A stretch of DNA of 64,000 bases from Tomocerus qinae (GCA_020055645.1 CM034546.1:33604001-33668000); one strand, 5' to 3'. Shown: positions 28,819-39,852, counted from the stretch's first letter. Notes: generated by a model from the sequence alone, not told the origin. Program-made: numbers and translations.

Positions 28819-31800
28819 TCATCCGGGTGAACGCTGGTACATTTTCTTCACATCTGCAGTCATGGCGACAGTTTTAAGTCGAAATTTCAACAGCTGATCT
28901 GCTAATTCCGGCTGAATTGTTGGACCAGGGGCCAAAATGTCGTTTAGAGAGATGCCCGACGTCGTTTTTGCCGAGGCATCAAAAACAACTCTTAGTTTAG
29001 TAGTGGTGCTTGACGGTTTTACTACTGCATGGTGTGGGATATAGTAGACTCGATAAGTCTTCTTCACTTCGGCGGCCGGAATTAACTCCATTTGATTCAA
29101 GTCCAGGTAGTCTTGAAGCTGGTCGTGATATTCGCGAGCAAGAGCTGGATTTTTAGCTAATTGGCGTTCGGTTGAAAACCATCGCTGATAGGCGGCTTTT
29201 AGAGAATTTCCTAGGACGGTTACATTCTCGATGAAAGGCCATTTAATTTCATACATTCCGTTGGGTAGTCTCGTTGTTGTTTTGAGATAGTATTCCTCAC
29301 AAAATTGCTCCATAGGTGTCAGCAATTTGATTGCAGGTAATTCTTCAACCTTCCAAAATTTTTCTAGGTCAAATTCTGAAGTGGTTTTTTGGGGTGCTGT
29401 GGATGTAGTGAGAATTGCTTTCTTTGTAGGCTTCAATTCTCCTAAAATAATATAGCCAAGTGATGTCAGAATTGCACTAGGGGTGCCAGGGGGTCCTTGT
29501 ACTTTTTGCATCTCTTCAGGGTCGAAAATAGCGTCTACCATTGCTATACCGAACAATGCATCGATAGAGCCGGGTATATTAAAATTTGGATCAGCCAAAT
29601 CCAAACCATGAATGTGAGTGTAGGATTCCACTCCAAAAGGCTGGCACGGCAGTGCAGAGGTGATTTCCGATAAGACGTAGGCATCAATATAGAAGTGTTT
29701 ATTGGCGTCAACAATTGATACGACATGGACTGTTGATTTTCCTAACGATGCGATGGCGTTTCCTCCAGCGACGTTGAATTGTTGTCCGTCTGGAGTGATA
29801 TGCAGACGGAGCTTTTCAGCTAACTCTTTCGTGATAAAAGAGTCATGGGACCCGCAATCAATAAGACTTCGGCCGTCTATAATTCTTCCATCATTGTGGA
29901 ATCTAACTATTGCAGTAGGCAGTAGTTTTCCCTTGGGGGGCGTCAGAGAGTGCTGAATAGTGGAATTGTGTTGCCGTTGATGAGTAGTAGTACTTCCAGA
30001 GCCAGTCATCTCCACATGAAGACTGGAATGATGCTTGTTATGGCATATTTGACAAGTATGAGTACTTTTGCATTGGCTGATCATGTGGGGCCCTAAGCAG
30101 TTATAACAAAGCTTATTCTGCTTAACAAATGCTCTTCTCTCTGAGACAGACATTTCTTTGTAGCGGGGACATTGATTGAGTCTGTGAGAAGAGCTCTGGC
30201 AACATGGACATTTATGTTTCTGTTCTCTTGAAGGAGAGTCTGTCCTGACAGATCCACTTTCCTTCCTTGGGGGATCGCTGGAAGAAGCATGGCCTTTGCC
30301 GGAGTTTTTAGAGTTTTTGGAGCTAAAACTCACTGATTTCTTCCTGGACCTGTTTCTCGATCGCTTTCTTTTGTTAGAAGTCGAAAAGCTATTGACAGAG
30401 CTTCGACTGGATGCGCCGGAGTGTTCGGACGACGATCTACCATCCGTAGTGTCTCCAGAGCTGGCCAACAGTATCCGATGCTCGTGAATATCTCGACGAG
30501 AGCGGGGAGGTTTAGATGAGCTTGATGGGGTAGCCGATGACTTAATTTCCTTGGTGAGACCAAGATTCTTGGCATGCTTCTCCAGAAACAGTATACATGT
30601 GTCCAACGACGGCACGTTGTTATTCGGCAACGAGTGGTTGAATTCTTGGATCGTTTTATTGTCCAGTCGCGCCATAATAAAGTGCAGGTATAGAATTTCG
30701 GCTTCTGTGACCGTTCCTTTAGGTATCAGCGCTAGTTGGGCCCGAGTGGTTCGAACCGTGCTGATCAACTTGTGCAAACCTGCCTCCGATTGAGACATCA
30801 GAGTAGGGAGCTCCAAAAGTGGTCGGATAGCCGAGTGTGCTATTTCACGGGGGCTGTCGTAGCGAGCCAGTAGCCTGTCCCAAGCTATTGTCCAATTTCC
30901 ATCAGTCACCTGATCCGAAATGTTTCCTTTCGCGTCGCTATCTTTTAACGCATCTATGAGCAGTCTCATTTTTTCGGTGTTGGAAAACGTGGCATTCGAC
31001 GTAATCAGAGTGTTGAAATTGGATTTGAAAGTTGGCCATTCATTGTGAATGCCACTAAAATATGGGACGTTGAATTTAGGAATCTTCAATTTGGAAGTCA
31101 CAGTGGAGGTATTGAATGACTTAGTAAGATCCGTCATTCTCACTCTCACCGCCAAAAAAGCAGAATTCAAAGTCTCATGAGTGTTTCTGGCTATTAATTG
31201 AGGGTTATCACCCGTGGTGGGGTCGGTAACGTTGGCAAAAAGCTTAAAACAATTGGCCTGTTGTCTGGCGATTTCTGGCTTTAAAGTGACGACGTCCTCT
31301 AAATAAATCTCCGCTGTGGTGGGAGTCAAAACTGAAGTACCGGCATCGTGGTCAGTAATAGCATTTTGTATCACCTCAACTCTCGCTGCTAGGGCATTAT
31401 GCTCATCAGTGTGAGTCTTCTGGGCCGGAGTCGTCATTGTGATGATTGGTGGGGGCCGAGGTGGTGTTGAACTGCGTGGTGGTGTAGACGAGTGTGGTGG
31501 AGGGGAGGTCCGTCTTGGAGACTGTGGTGGAGAGGGTGTTCGTCTAGGTGACTGTTGTGGAGAGGGGGTTCGTCTTGATGACTGTGGAGGAGGGGAGGGT
31601 GAGTCGTTGGCTGTCGGTGACGGCGGCTGTGACGGCGGCTGGCCTAAAAACTCTGTGTCAGACTCCCGCTCCTGGTCTCGTTTCTCCCGCTCAGAATCCT
31701 CCTCCTGCTCCGCTGCGGTGTCCTCCGGCTTAACAGACTCTGTGGTGCCCCAAAATAAGGATTTTAGGTAACCGCCAACTCTAATTGTAACAGGTAGATC

Positions 31801-32043
31801 TTCCCCTAATTGTAAGGTGGAACTATCATGGACTTCAGATTTGACTGGTAGTGGCTGTGGGCTTCCCTCCGATGAGGAAGAGCTGGGTTGTTGAGTGACA
31901 GGTTGTGTGGCCTGCCGCTGAGCTCGAAGTTGACTTCGATATAAGTCTTCTGATTGCACCCAAGATTCCGGGGACGGTACAGCACCTTGTTGTCGAGTAC
32001 GTCTTCTGGGTGGGTCGTCGCCTGATGGCGGTTCGTCACTCAT
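28819..32043 (-). CDS. gag-pol: BEL gag, protease and start of RT, 1074 aa
   Basis: The ATG at 32043 starts a Pro/Ser/Arg-rich region with four near-repeats of SPxQSPRRTPSPP (residues 150-190). Then comes the DUF1759-type BEL gag core (KLKIPKFNVPYFSGIHNEWP) and a Ser/Arg-rich stretch. CCHC knuckles follow (CPCCQSSSHRLNQC, then CYNCLGPH and CQICHNKHH). The retropepsin has DCGSHDSF as its active site (usual DSGS). The RT N-terminus (KLRVVFDASAKT, MTADVKKMYQ) ends at a frameshift near 28830, and RT continues in the frame of 28748. It encodes the structural particle protein and the enzymes. Confidence 0.9.
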   Translation of the reverse strand: MSDEPPSGDDPPRRRTRQQGAVPSPESWVQSEDLYRSQLRAQRQATQPVTQQPSSSSSEGSPQPLPVKSEVHDSSTLQLGEDLPVTIRVGGYLKSLFWGTTESVKPEDTAAEQEEDSEREKRDQERESDTEFLGQPPSQPPSPTANDSPSPPPQSSRRTPSPQQSPRRTPSPPQSPRRTSPPPHSSTPPRSSTPPRPPPIITMTTPAQKTHTDEHNALAARVEVIQNAITDHDAGTSVLTPTTAEIYLEDVVTLKPEIARQQANCFKLFANVTDPTTGDNPQLIARNTHETLNSAFLAVRVRMTDLTKSFNTSTVTSKLKIPKFNVPYFSGIHNEWPTFKSNFNTLITSNATFSNTEKMRLLIDALKDSDAKGNISDQVTDGNWTIAWDRLLARYDSPREIAHSAIRPLLELPTLMSQSEAGLHKLISTVRTTRAQLALIPKGTVTEAEILYLHFIMARLDNKTIQEFNHSLPNNNVPSLDTCILFLEKHAKNLGLTKEIKSSATPSSSSKPPRSRRDIHEHRILLASSGDTTDGRSSSEHSGASSRSSVNSFSTSNKRKRSRNRSRKKSVSFSSKNSKNSGKGHASSSDPPRKESGSVRTDSPSREQKHKCPCCQSSSHRLNQCPRYKEMSVSERRAFVKQNKLCYNCLGPHMISQCKSTHTCQICHNKHHSSLHVEMTGSGSTTTHQRQHNSTIQHSLTPPKGKLLPTAIVRFHNDGRIIDGRSLIDCGSHDSFITKELAEKLRLHITPDGQQFNVAGGNAIASLGKSTVHVVSIVDANKHFYIDAYVLSEITSALPCQPFGVESYTHIHGLDLADPNFNIPGSIDALFGIAMVDAIFDPEEMQKVQGPPGTPSAILTSLGYIILGELKPTKKAILTTSTAPQKTTSEFDLEKFWKVEELPAIKLLTPMEQFCEEYYLKTTTRLPNGMYEIKWPFIENVTVLGNSLKAAYQRWFSTERQLAKNPALAREYHDQLQDYLDLNQMELIPAAEVKKTYRVYYIPHHAVVKPSSTTTKLRVVFDASAKTTSGISLNDILAPGPTIQPELADQLLKFRLKTVAMTADVKKMYQRSPG

Positions 32044-32554
32044 TTGCCATGAGTCGACAGAAATGAGGTTCTCTCAGGGGAATATGCGCTGAAATAAAAT
32101 AATAAATTACTCCTGACCTTTACAGTTGCTGAAGAGCGTGGCAGGGGTAACAAGACAAGACCCGGATAACAGCAAGCGGATGTGGTAACCGAAAATGCTG
32201 TGTCGTGTGGCGGTCCGATTGAAGAATCGGTTGAGAACTGGCCAATTTGCCGAGCCATAGACGACGGCAGAGTATCCACGGGCAAAGGCAAAAATTGAAA
32301 CCAAAAAACAGTTCAAAGTGGTGACAGCAGAGAACAGTTACTTTCACAATGCAACGGATGGCACAGAGACTAAAATCTTGAACACAGCACAATTTTAGTC
32401 CGAAGAAACGGAGCGTAAAACACACTTGGAACAGTATCACGACGGATAAAGGAAAGGTATTCCACGCACTTGATGGGTGGTAGTTTTACTATACTTTACT
32501 ATAGGTTCACGATATTCACTGTGGTAACGAATATGTTTGACCGGGTTTGATAAT

Positions 32555-32572
32555 TCGCCAAGTCGGGAGCCA
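32555..32572 (-). promoter_or_regulatory. Candidate BEL primer-binding site
   Basis: Five bases inside the 5' LTR, the minus strand reads TGGCTCCCGACTTGGCGA. The TGG start matches the CCA end of a primer tRNA. Which tRNA was not determined. Confidence 0.55.
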
Positions 32573-32577
32573 AATAA

Positions 32578-33165
32578 TGGAATGATATCCAATATAAATA
32601 TGTTTTTATGTAACTAACTATAAATGTACTATTTTAACGTAGTATGTAATTCTGTCCTAAACTATTTTATATTTATGTCTTAAATCTAAGTGCACTTAGA
32701 TTTTAATTATTAAATACGTAAGTATAATATTCTATGCATAAGAAATCTGTCGCAAAACGGTATGTGTTTTCGCAGTGAATAGAGAAGATGAAGTGATTTA
32801 TTAACGTAAGTTTTACAAGATGCATAAAGATGCATGTGTAGCATAATAACATGTAAAGATAAAATCTGTAAACTATGTAGTAATCTAGTCGCGGTTTCGA
32901 GTAGGTATTTTAAACAGAAAGAGATAAACTGCCACTCCTTATTGTATTAGAGAATAACGGAAGTGGGAGTTAATTATAATGTATAATCAAGGAAATGGGA
33001 GTTATTTAGAATGCAAGTTCAAATGTGAGGACAAGAAGATGCAGGAGTCAGGTAAGTAGGTACGGTATTGGGTACGGAAAATACAGTAATAATAATATAA
33101 GCATTATTTTTTCTATTATTATATCCCTACTTAGAATCATACTCATACAAGTCTATAATGATTCA
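32578..33165 (-). repeat. BEL 5' LTR, intact, 588 bp
   Basis: TG..CA ends on the minus strand, flanked outside by the target duplication ACTTG (33166-33170). It differs from the split 3' LTR at two positions that I can see. Confidence 0.95.
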
Positions 33166-34131
33166 ACTTGCAAATGCAGGGAAAAATATAATTAAAGATG
33201 TCAAAAAAGAATGGTGTTTAAAGTTGAAATTACTTTTAAATTTTTAAATCTTACGGACGACAGAGCATGAAATTAGCGTGCTCGTCGTCATCACCGGTGA
33301 GTCTACGAACCATCTTAACAAAAATATTGTCGGGGTCCTTGATTGTCGAAACCTTTGTGCCAAATGCACACCTGGCCACTACATCCGTAGTTAAGCATGA
33401 AAAAGTCGTAAAATTACTTTTTCAAATCAAACTCCTGGCTTTCAGCTGTACTAGTGTTTTTTATGTGATCGAACAGTTCATTAACGCATTCCGTCATTTG
33501 ATGGCTCATACTACGTAATTTCGCAGTGGTCAATACTGGGGAACAAAAATTCCTCACAACTTTCCACTTTTCTCCTATAAGTTTACAATTACAGTTTTTT
33601 AAGGGTCAAGCTACTATGCTATAGCTTAAATGTATAAATGTCCATTGATTTCCTAAATAAGAGAGCTCCTTATCAACTTCCTGGAAGTGTCCATCATTTC
33701 ATTAATCAGTGGATGACCGAAATCCATAACTCTCTTGTCATGGAAGTTGTCAAAATCTTTAATGAAGATCTGACGAATGAGAACTGGATCCGTAATGTAA
33801 ACATGAGGGGCTCTGCCCTTGAACACTTTCATTTGGTAGATTGAAACAAAATTGAGATGAAAACTTAATTACATAGTGATTTTTCTTATATCTTAGAAAT
33901 AGAAAAGCTTACTCACCAAATTGATCCATACTTTCTCCAATTATTCATGTCTTCATCTTGGACAACTATTTAGTGCAAATTGGGATAACTCCCAAATAAA
34001 AATTGTGGCTTTACCACTGGAATGTCTTTCATCTTTACGAAATGTCCGTAATTCCATCTTGCATAGACTATTAGTGCTGTTACAGCCCCTACAAGAGCCG
34101 TAACAATGAAGTATAGTACTATCTCTAACAT
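33166..34131 (-). pseudogene. Cytochrome P450 pseudogene, N-terminal half
   Basis: The ATG at 34131 begins a membrane anchor (LEIVLYFIVTALVGAVTALIV), then the proline hinge region (DIPVVKPQFLFGSYPN). An in-frame TAA follows at once (about 33972), before a P450 A-helix segment ending WRKYGSIW at a GTGAGT donor. The next exons give KVFKGRAPHVYITDPV and QIFIKDFDNFHDKR, a degraded piece with stops near 33640, then EKWKVVRNFCSP and, after a frameshift near 33425, TTDVVARCAFGTKV. The last exon runs into the BEL target site at 33166, and its reading frame resumes at 9525. The stops on both sides mark a dead gene. Confidence 0.85.
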
Positions 34132-34924
34132 GTTTGTTACCGGAGCGTAATGCAATGGAAGTTTACTCTGCAACTTCAAAATTTTGACTTCCTTAGTCAA
34201 GTAACGTCCAGTCAGTGATTGAACTTCTGCAGTAGTAATTAAATTTATACATGCAGGTACAGAAAGTAATTGGCAATGAAAACTAAGTACATGAAAGCAT
34301 AAGTTAGCTTTGGGGAAGGGAGTATATACAATACGCTCCCTAATGAATACAATCTGATAAGCATAAACCTGCATGAATTCGGCTTTAAGGGCAAATTTGC
34401 AACTTATTTTTATTTATCAGAAGTGTAGCTTCAAATGGGAAACCTGATCTATCTATGTGTCTGTCTGTCTGTGTTATATATTTGGTCCACATTCAATCTG
34501 GTTAGTCGAGATGTTGTCTAATATTATAGTGCGTCTAGTCCTGTTTCATTGTATCATTGAATCCACGCTCCTGTGTATACCATTCACGGCGGTATTTTTA
34601 GCATTCAATTTAAGTTTAACATTGATCTGAGTGGAAATCATAGAAATAGCAACACACCCTACTGGAAGAAACATATCCCTATCTCTCAATGTAATAATTT
34701 ATATGGAAGCGTTTTTTTGTGCGAAAGGCCAAGACCGGGAAACGTGTGTAAAAAGTGTGGAGAATGGAAGCTTTTTGCCTGTTTACAATTTTTCTCGCTT
34801 TCCAGTTACTTATCATGTTATTTTATTATGGAAAATCTAAATCTTTCTACATATATCTATGGTGGAAATAAGAAGTTGCATCTCAGTTAAATTCATTTGT
34901 AATACTACATTATGTCAAATAAAT
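34132..34924. other. Upstream of the P450 pseudogene, nothing recognised
   Basis: Contains a short tctgtctgtctgtg microsatellite near 34460. Overlapping small ORFs at 34573-34890 have no family features. Confidence 0.45.
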
Positions 34925-35032
34925 ATTTTAGTAGCTAACCTATTTCTATTATTTTACTAAAACTGTGTACACGGTCCCCTTCACTCAGGCGAGCTTCTGT
35001 TACGGCTTCCAGTAGGTTTTTTATATTCGCTT
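34925..35032 (-). repeat. Dispersed coding fragment, copy 1
   Basis: The minus strand reads EAVTEARLSEGDRVHSF, then SKIIEIG and a stop. A related stretch lies at 49840-49950. The two copies differ mostly without breaking the frame, so they derive from a protein-coding repeat. Family not recognised. Confidence 0.5.
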
Positions 35033-35372
35033 CCTATGATTTTAATGTAATGTAACGAAAGAAAGGTATGCCAGCGGGAAGAGTTTTTACTGATTAAAGA
35101 ATTAATAATTTCTTTGTTAGCTTAGATGATGTCCAACGGCAGGTTTTTTGTTTCGTTTGTGTTTCGGCAATGCACTGGGAATAATAGCGTTTTTTGTGGT
35201 TTTTTAGTTGGTTTGTTGTTTTATTTTATTTTATTTTGTGTTAGTTCAAGACACTTTTTGAAAGTCTTAGATTAACAAGGCTCACATGACACACGAAACT
35301 AAGCGAGTTTAAATACTTTGCAAGCAATTTGTGTTTTATGTTGGGACAGGTAAAGGAGGAAAGGAATAAAAT

Positions 35373-35775
35373 CTAATGATTGGTGTGCTTACTGGTCGAG
35401 GCTCGTGGTTTAGGCTTTGGTTTCTTTGCATGGTCTTCGTATAGCGAGGGAGCATCCGCGGTTAGTTTGTCATGCAGATTAAGCGTTATGTTAGTTGAGG
35501 GGTATAAACTTTCCTTTTTTGGTGATTTAGAGACTGGGTTTACATACCTGTAATGATCAGATGTTTCAAATTCTATGGGAGCAGACTCAATTCGTCGAGG
35601 CGATATAATATTTTCATATCTTATAGGCTTGAAATCGCTGTTTTCTGGTTTCTGTTTATGATCCAGGGTGGCGTAGCGGACCTTCGGTGTTTCATAATGG
35701 GGGAGAGGAGGACATGATGGCCCGGGTAAGGTTGAAGAGTAATGAAGGGGGCTGTTCCAGTTAATTCCAATAGGG
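35373..35775 (-). pseudogene. Open frame downstream of the env-like gene, no ATG
   Basis: About 134 codons are open to TAG at 35373-35375, with no Met in frame. The reading is hydrophilic, proline- and tyrosine-rich (STLPGPSCPPLPHYETP, PVRYATLD-like, SLYEDHAKKPKPKPR). The preceding frame (HHVMNKDATILDPAEANP, 35780-35880) shifts into it near 35760. It could be a cytoplasmic or accessory protein of the same element; no homologue is recognised. Confidence 0.4.
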
Positions 35776-35886
35776 TGTCAGTGGATTTGCTTCGGCTGGG
35801 TCAAGAATAGTGGCGTCCTTGTTCATGACATGATGAATGAAATTAGGGGGGCCATCTGGTTCTCTTCGGCGGAGGAATCCTCTTCT

Positions 35887-36036
35887 CTAACAATGTAAAG
35901 GCCTTCGGTATTTATTGATGATGTAGCGTATTAATAGGATAATTACTACTGCAAATTGGAGGTTTAATAATACTTCCAAATATAGAGGTAGTTTGCATTG
36001 TTTAATTAACTTGGCTGCTTCTTGAGAGTTAATCAT
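35887..36036 (-). CDS. Small one-span membrane protein, 49 aa
   Basis: The ATG at 36036 overlaps the TGA of the env-like ORF as ATGA. The start is MINSQEAAKLIKQC, followed by a hydrophobic span (VLLNLQFAVVIILLIRYII) and a basic tail. After the TAG the frame stays open for about 35 more codons. The overlap suggests coupled translation as in compact viral genomes, but in a decayed locus it may be chance. Confidence 0.35.
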   Translation of the reverse strand: MINSQEAAKLIKQCKLPLYLEVLLNLQFAVVIILLIRYIINKYRRPLHC

Positions 36037-37275
36037 TGCCCTTTTATTCCCGGTATTAATGCTAAAAATCCAAAGTAACGATATTGGTTAACGAACAGAT
36101 AGACTATAGCAGCCGTAATGATAAGGTTCCAGATTATTACTAGCCAGCTGGTTTCATTTGCTCCAGTAAGGATTAGACTTGGAAATGTTTGGGGATCCTC
36201 ATCCATCAAATCAATATGAGAATTATTTTCCCAATAGTGGTCTAGTACTTCGTCTAGGTCTTCAAAATGATAGTTTTTATTGATTTCCTGGCTAGACGGT
36301 AGAACAATCTTTATCAAATTTTGACCACGAAGCAGGTTTAGTTCTGGTGATGGTAAAATTTAGTTGATTAGCCTCGCAGGGGATAAGAGGTACTATAGGA
36401 GTGTTACCTTCAAAGTGTTCTTTACAATGACAAGGTAATTTGATTATAAATGATCCCGTTTGAGTTGAGTTTCCGAAATCAATATGAGATCCATCGTCAC
36501 AGTTGATTACAACGCCATTGGGCGGGTTGGTAATAGCAATGTGGTTGAAACCTAGTATAGTCAATGTTGGTTTTGTTGAATTGATTTTGTCATATTGACC
36601 CCCAAAATTGGTTTGTATACAGGGATTGTCGACTGTAATGTTTGAAGAGTAAATAATGACGAGGCAAATTTTCTGATTATAAGGATTGCATGTTTGCACG
36701 GAGTTAACATTTAAGGGTACTATATGATTTGTAAAAGTGTTACGGGCTATGAACGGGGGAAGGTCCCGTGGTGTGTAAGTGTATCCTTTGAAGTGCATGG
36801 GGATGTTTGATGAGCTTTTAGGGGTACTTTGAATAATATATTCAGGAGAGTACAGACATGAAGTAAGAGGCAGGGTATAATATTTATTTGGGTGCGTTTT
36901 GGGAATAACTAATTCCAGGTTTAAGGGTATAATTTTTTTTTCAAGAGCGATTTATTCAATTAAAAGGACTATTGGTGATATAAAGAATTTGGCAAAAATT
37001 TTATTTTGACAGGCTTCATCCAACGGAACATATAAATTGGTAAGTGAAAAAAATTGGGTCAAGTATAGGGGTTGGGCCATAAACAGAAATGTTTCCGTTC
37101 CTTGGTATTCCACCTCATTTTTATGTGCTAATTATATTTTTTAAACGATGAGTGATCTTGAGACTGAATAGTGCATTTCGTCTTGGAGTTGAGAAATAGA
37201 TTTGGCCTGGTGGATCAATGATTGATGATCATTCGTGACAACATTTTTTAACTTATTGATATAATCCGCTATAAG

Positions 37276-39051
37276 CAGACGTCGGAATTTTATTTATTTA
37301 AAAACCCAAAAAATTTACATAAAAATTTACTAAAAAAGGGCAAAAAGTTTACGGAAAAATTTTCTTAAAAATAAGCTTAAAATCGCAAAAGCAGCTATAA
37401 ATAATCGACTCAAAATTTTTGTTATGTTGAATTGAAATGCTACCTATATTCCTAAATGTATTTCAAACTGAAACTTGAGTTATCATAGTATAATAAATGT
37501 ACGCAGGGAATTAGGGAATCAGAAAACTGTTGTTCAACAATGTTCAGTACGTATCCAGAGGGGGGCTAAGAAGCCCGAGCCTCTCACTAAATTTCCAGAA
37601 AAAGACGATTTTTAGTCAAAAATGGTTAAAAATCCAAAATATTTTCCCGCTTCGAGGGAATATGTCACAATTATACCAATATATTTTGGTGTGCCCCCAA
37701 TGTTGGGACTTTTTAACCCTAGACTACATGACATGTCCCAAATGGGATTTTTCTGACTTTGTTGTGCTCCAGTTTTGAGCAGGTATGCCGCATAATCTCG
37801 TGCATTTTTGTATCGCAAATGCGTTTCTCTGCTTATATTTTTAAATTCAAGTAATTTTGTCTATAAATTAGATTTTAAAAAAATTAAGAAAATAAAATGG
37901 GACCTAATTACTATGTTAATACATGACATGTCCCAAATGGGATTGTACACTGTTTTGTAATCTACTATTTATATTTGGGTAAGTATTTATATTTGGGCCA
38001 GTATTTATATTTGGGCCAGTATTTATATTTGGGCCACTATATATATTTGGGTCGGCCTTTACAATAGGGTCAGGTTTTAAAGTTTTGGGTCAGGTTTTAA
38101 ATTTTTAGGTCAGAATTAACAATGGCTTGACCAGTAGCATAAATCCAGTTTGATTGAAATTTGAGTATTACATGACATGTCCCATTTGGGACATGTCATT
38201 TCGAAACCCTGTGCCCTGAGGCGGCGGGAATCAATTCCAAATGGGACTTATGGGAATCCCAATTGGGACATGTCATGTGTTACAGTTCATTTCGTATGTC
38301 ATGTAGTCTAGGGTTAATAAATGGCTAAATAACCTTCTATGGCTGGTTGCGACGGAAAATATGAATTTGTTTGGCAGGGTTAGAAGTTAGTGTTAATTTA
38401 TGGTTTACGTTTATGGTATATGGTTTATTTTATTATTGTACAAGATTCCCTTCGGCTTCATCAACGAAAATACTATCAAGTCAAAAAATACACAACAAAT
38501 ATGTATTGAAACATATTTTAAGACCTATTGGCATGTATTTTCAAACAAATTAACACTTACTTCCATAAAAATTCATATTTTCAGTCGCAACCAGCCATAC
38601 AAAGCAATGTATTTATTAAAAAAGTCCTGCCATACAAAATTCAAATCTGCCCCATGCATGCGTTTTAATATGAAGCCATTTTTTAATATATTAATATTTA
38701 TTTAATTTTTTAAATATTTTTTGAGGTGACTTTTTTTATTTATTTTTAGGTCCCTCTAGCTGTAGACTTTAAACAAAAAATTAAAAATTTGCTTTAATTT
38801 GTAAAAACATCATGAAAATGCCCAAAAAATTTTTATAAGAATTTTTTATTCCAAAAAATTGTTAGTAAATTTTTTTATTTGAAAAAATATTTACTAAAAC
38901 TTTAGATTTTTTTAAAACCAAAAAATGTAAAAAAGTTTACTAACACATTTATATTTTTGAAATCCTTGGGGCATGAAACGTCGAGATTCAAAATCTCACG
39001 ACTCTCAGTTCAGTCTGAAAATAGTTTATATAAATAAAATTCCGACGTCTG
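37276..39051. mobile_element. hAT-like MITE with 8-bp target duplication in the env-like gene
   Basis: Terminal inverted repeats CAGACGTCGGAATTTTATTT... of at least 22 bp, flanked by GCTATAAG (37268-37275 and 39052-39059). One piggyBac-like MITE is nested at 37717-38313. It lacks the 595-bp hAT-like insert found in the other two copies. The flanking env-like frame is continuous once one copy of the duplication is removed. Confidence 0.92.
37717..38313. mobile_element. piggyBac-like MITE, short variant
   Basis: 597 bp between TTAA duplications (37713-37716, 38314-38317), starting CCCTAGACTACATGACATG and ending CATGTAGTCTAGGG. Inside is a run of tttatatttgggccag words. Confidence 0.9.
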
Positions 39052-39852
39052 GCTATAAGTAATTGAGACGAGGAAAGCCTATCGACGTCATCTACAGTAG
39101 CCGTGCCAAACATCATTCTCGAGGCGCTGCCTATGATTCCCAATGGTAGTAGTCGTTTCGCCCTCTTATGATGATCAGTTATTACCGCCACTTCTTCGGG
39201 TGGAATGTCATAAAATGGTGTCGGCTATCGTTAAGAAAATCCTCACTTTGCCATGCTTTTGTAAGGTTGTCTCTAATATCTTTAACACAAGGAAAATCTT
39301 GATAGATCAGAGCCATTCTTTGTGCCCGGAGGGCTTTATATGTTGCTTGTAAGGGGGGTATGAGGTTGTCCTTCACTTTGCTACTCTAAATATTATTTTT
39401 GCACTAGCAATCTTTACTTGGCGTATAACTTTCCTATTCATTCAATAATAAATAAAATAGATTCTGTTTTGAGTCAAGTTTAAATAAAATACGATACTTA
39501 CCATCTCCGTTCAATTCAGCATTAGTAATATGGAAAAAAACAAATACATAGAGAATTCTCAAAATATTCATATTTAATAGAACTACAGGTTGAAATTTCA
39601 ATTACTTTTCAGTATGGCCTACGGAGAATGATTGAAATGAGCTGGCTTATTCTTTAAATATAATTAACCAATGTTTTGATCCATGACACTCATTTAATAA
39701 CAGTTAATCACTTATTGAGTTCTTTATTTACAACCATCAATGTTAATTTAATACGTCAGCAAACAAATGAACATTACAGAAGAGAGTGTATGTTGAATTT
39801 TTTCAAAAGCTATTATTATTATTATCCAAAGGCAAATTACATTGATTACATG

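Larger units (their letters stand above)
9526..33165 (-). mobile_element. BEL/Pao LTR retrotransposon with env, carrying nested insertions
   Basis: It is bounded by the 5-bp direct repeat ACTTG (9521-9525 and 33166-33170) and two 588-bp LTRs ending TG..CA. The left LTR is 9526-10034 plus 22693-22771, split by LINE A; the right LTR is intact at 32578-33165. Removing LINE A leaves an element of about 11 kb, transcribed on the minus strand, in the order LTR, primer site, gag, protease, RT, RNase H, integrase, env, LTR. I see two base differences between the LTRs, so insertion was recent, yet pol and env are split by several frameshifts. It lies inside an exon of a P450 gene. Confidence 0.93.
36033..39571 (-). 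pseudogene. env: Envelope-like gene (baculovirus F/errantivirus type), interrupted and decayed
   Basis: Candidate signal-peptide exon 39571-39502 (ILRILYVFVFFHITNA) with a GTAAGT donor. The main part opens near 39395. It has a furin-like site (KRAKR) followed by a fusion-peptide-like stretch (LLPLGIIGSASRMMFGT). The MITE at 37276-39051 then interrupts, and the frame resumes at 37275 with a heptad-rich segment (KSISQLQDEMHYSV). Stops lie near 37145 and 36950. Further on come YYTLPLTSCLYSPEYI, a PCHC..PC cysteine region, a stem and a transmembrane anchor (WLVIIWNLIITAAIVYLFV) ending at 36033. The frame shifts near 36300. The order of features fits F-type class I fusion proteins; no pol or LTR was found beside it. 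It could be a captured host copy of env or a retroviral relic. Confidence 0.65.

Noticed and set aside
31439..31771. Gly/Val-rich plus-strand ORF
   Set aside because: Antisense of the proline/serine repeat in BEL gag.
37530..37778. 82-codon ORF identical at 42792-43040
   Set aside because: Spans the boundary of the nested piggyBac MITE; an element sequence shared by descent.
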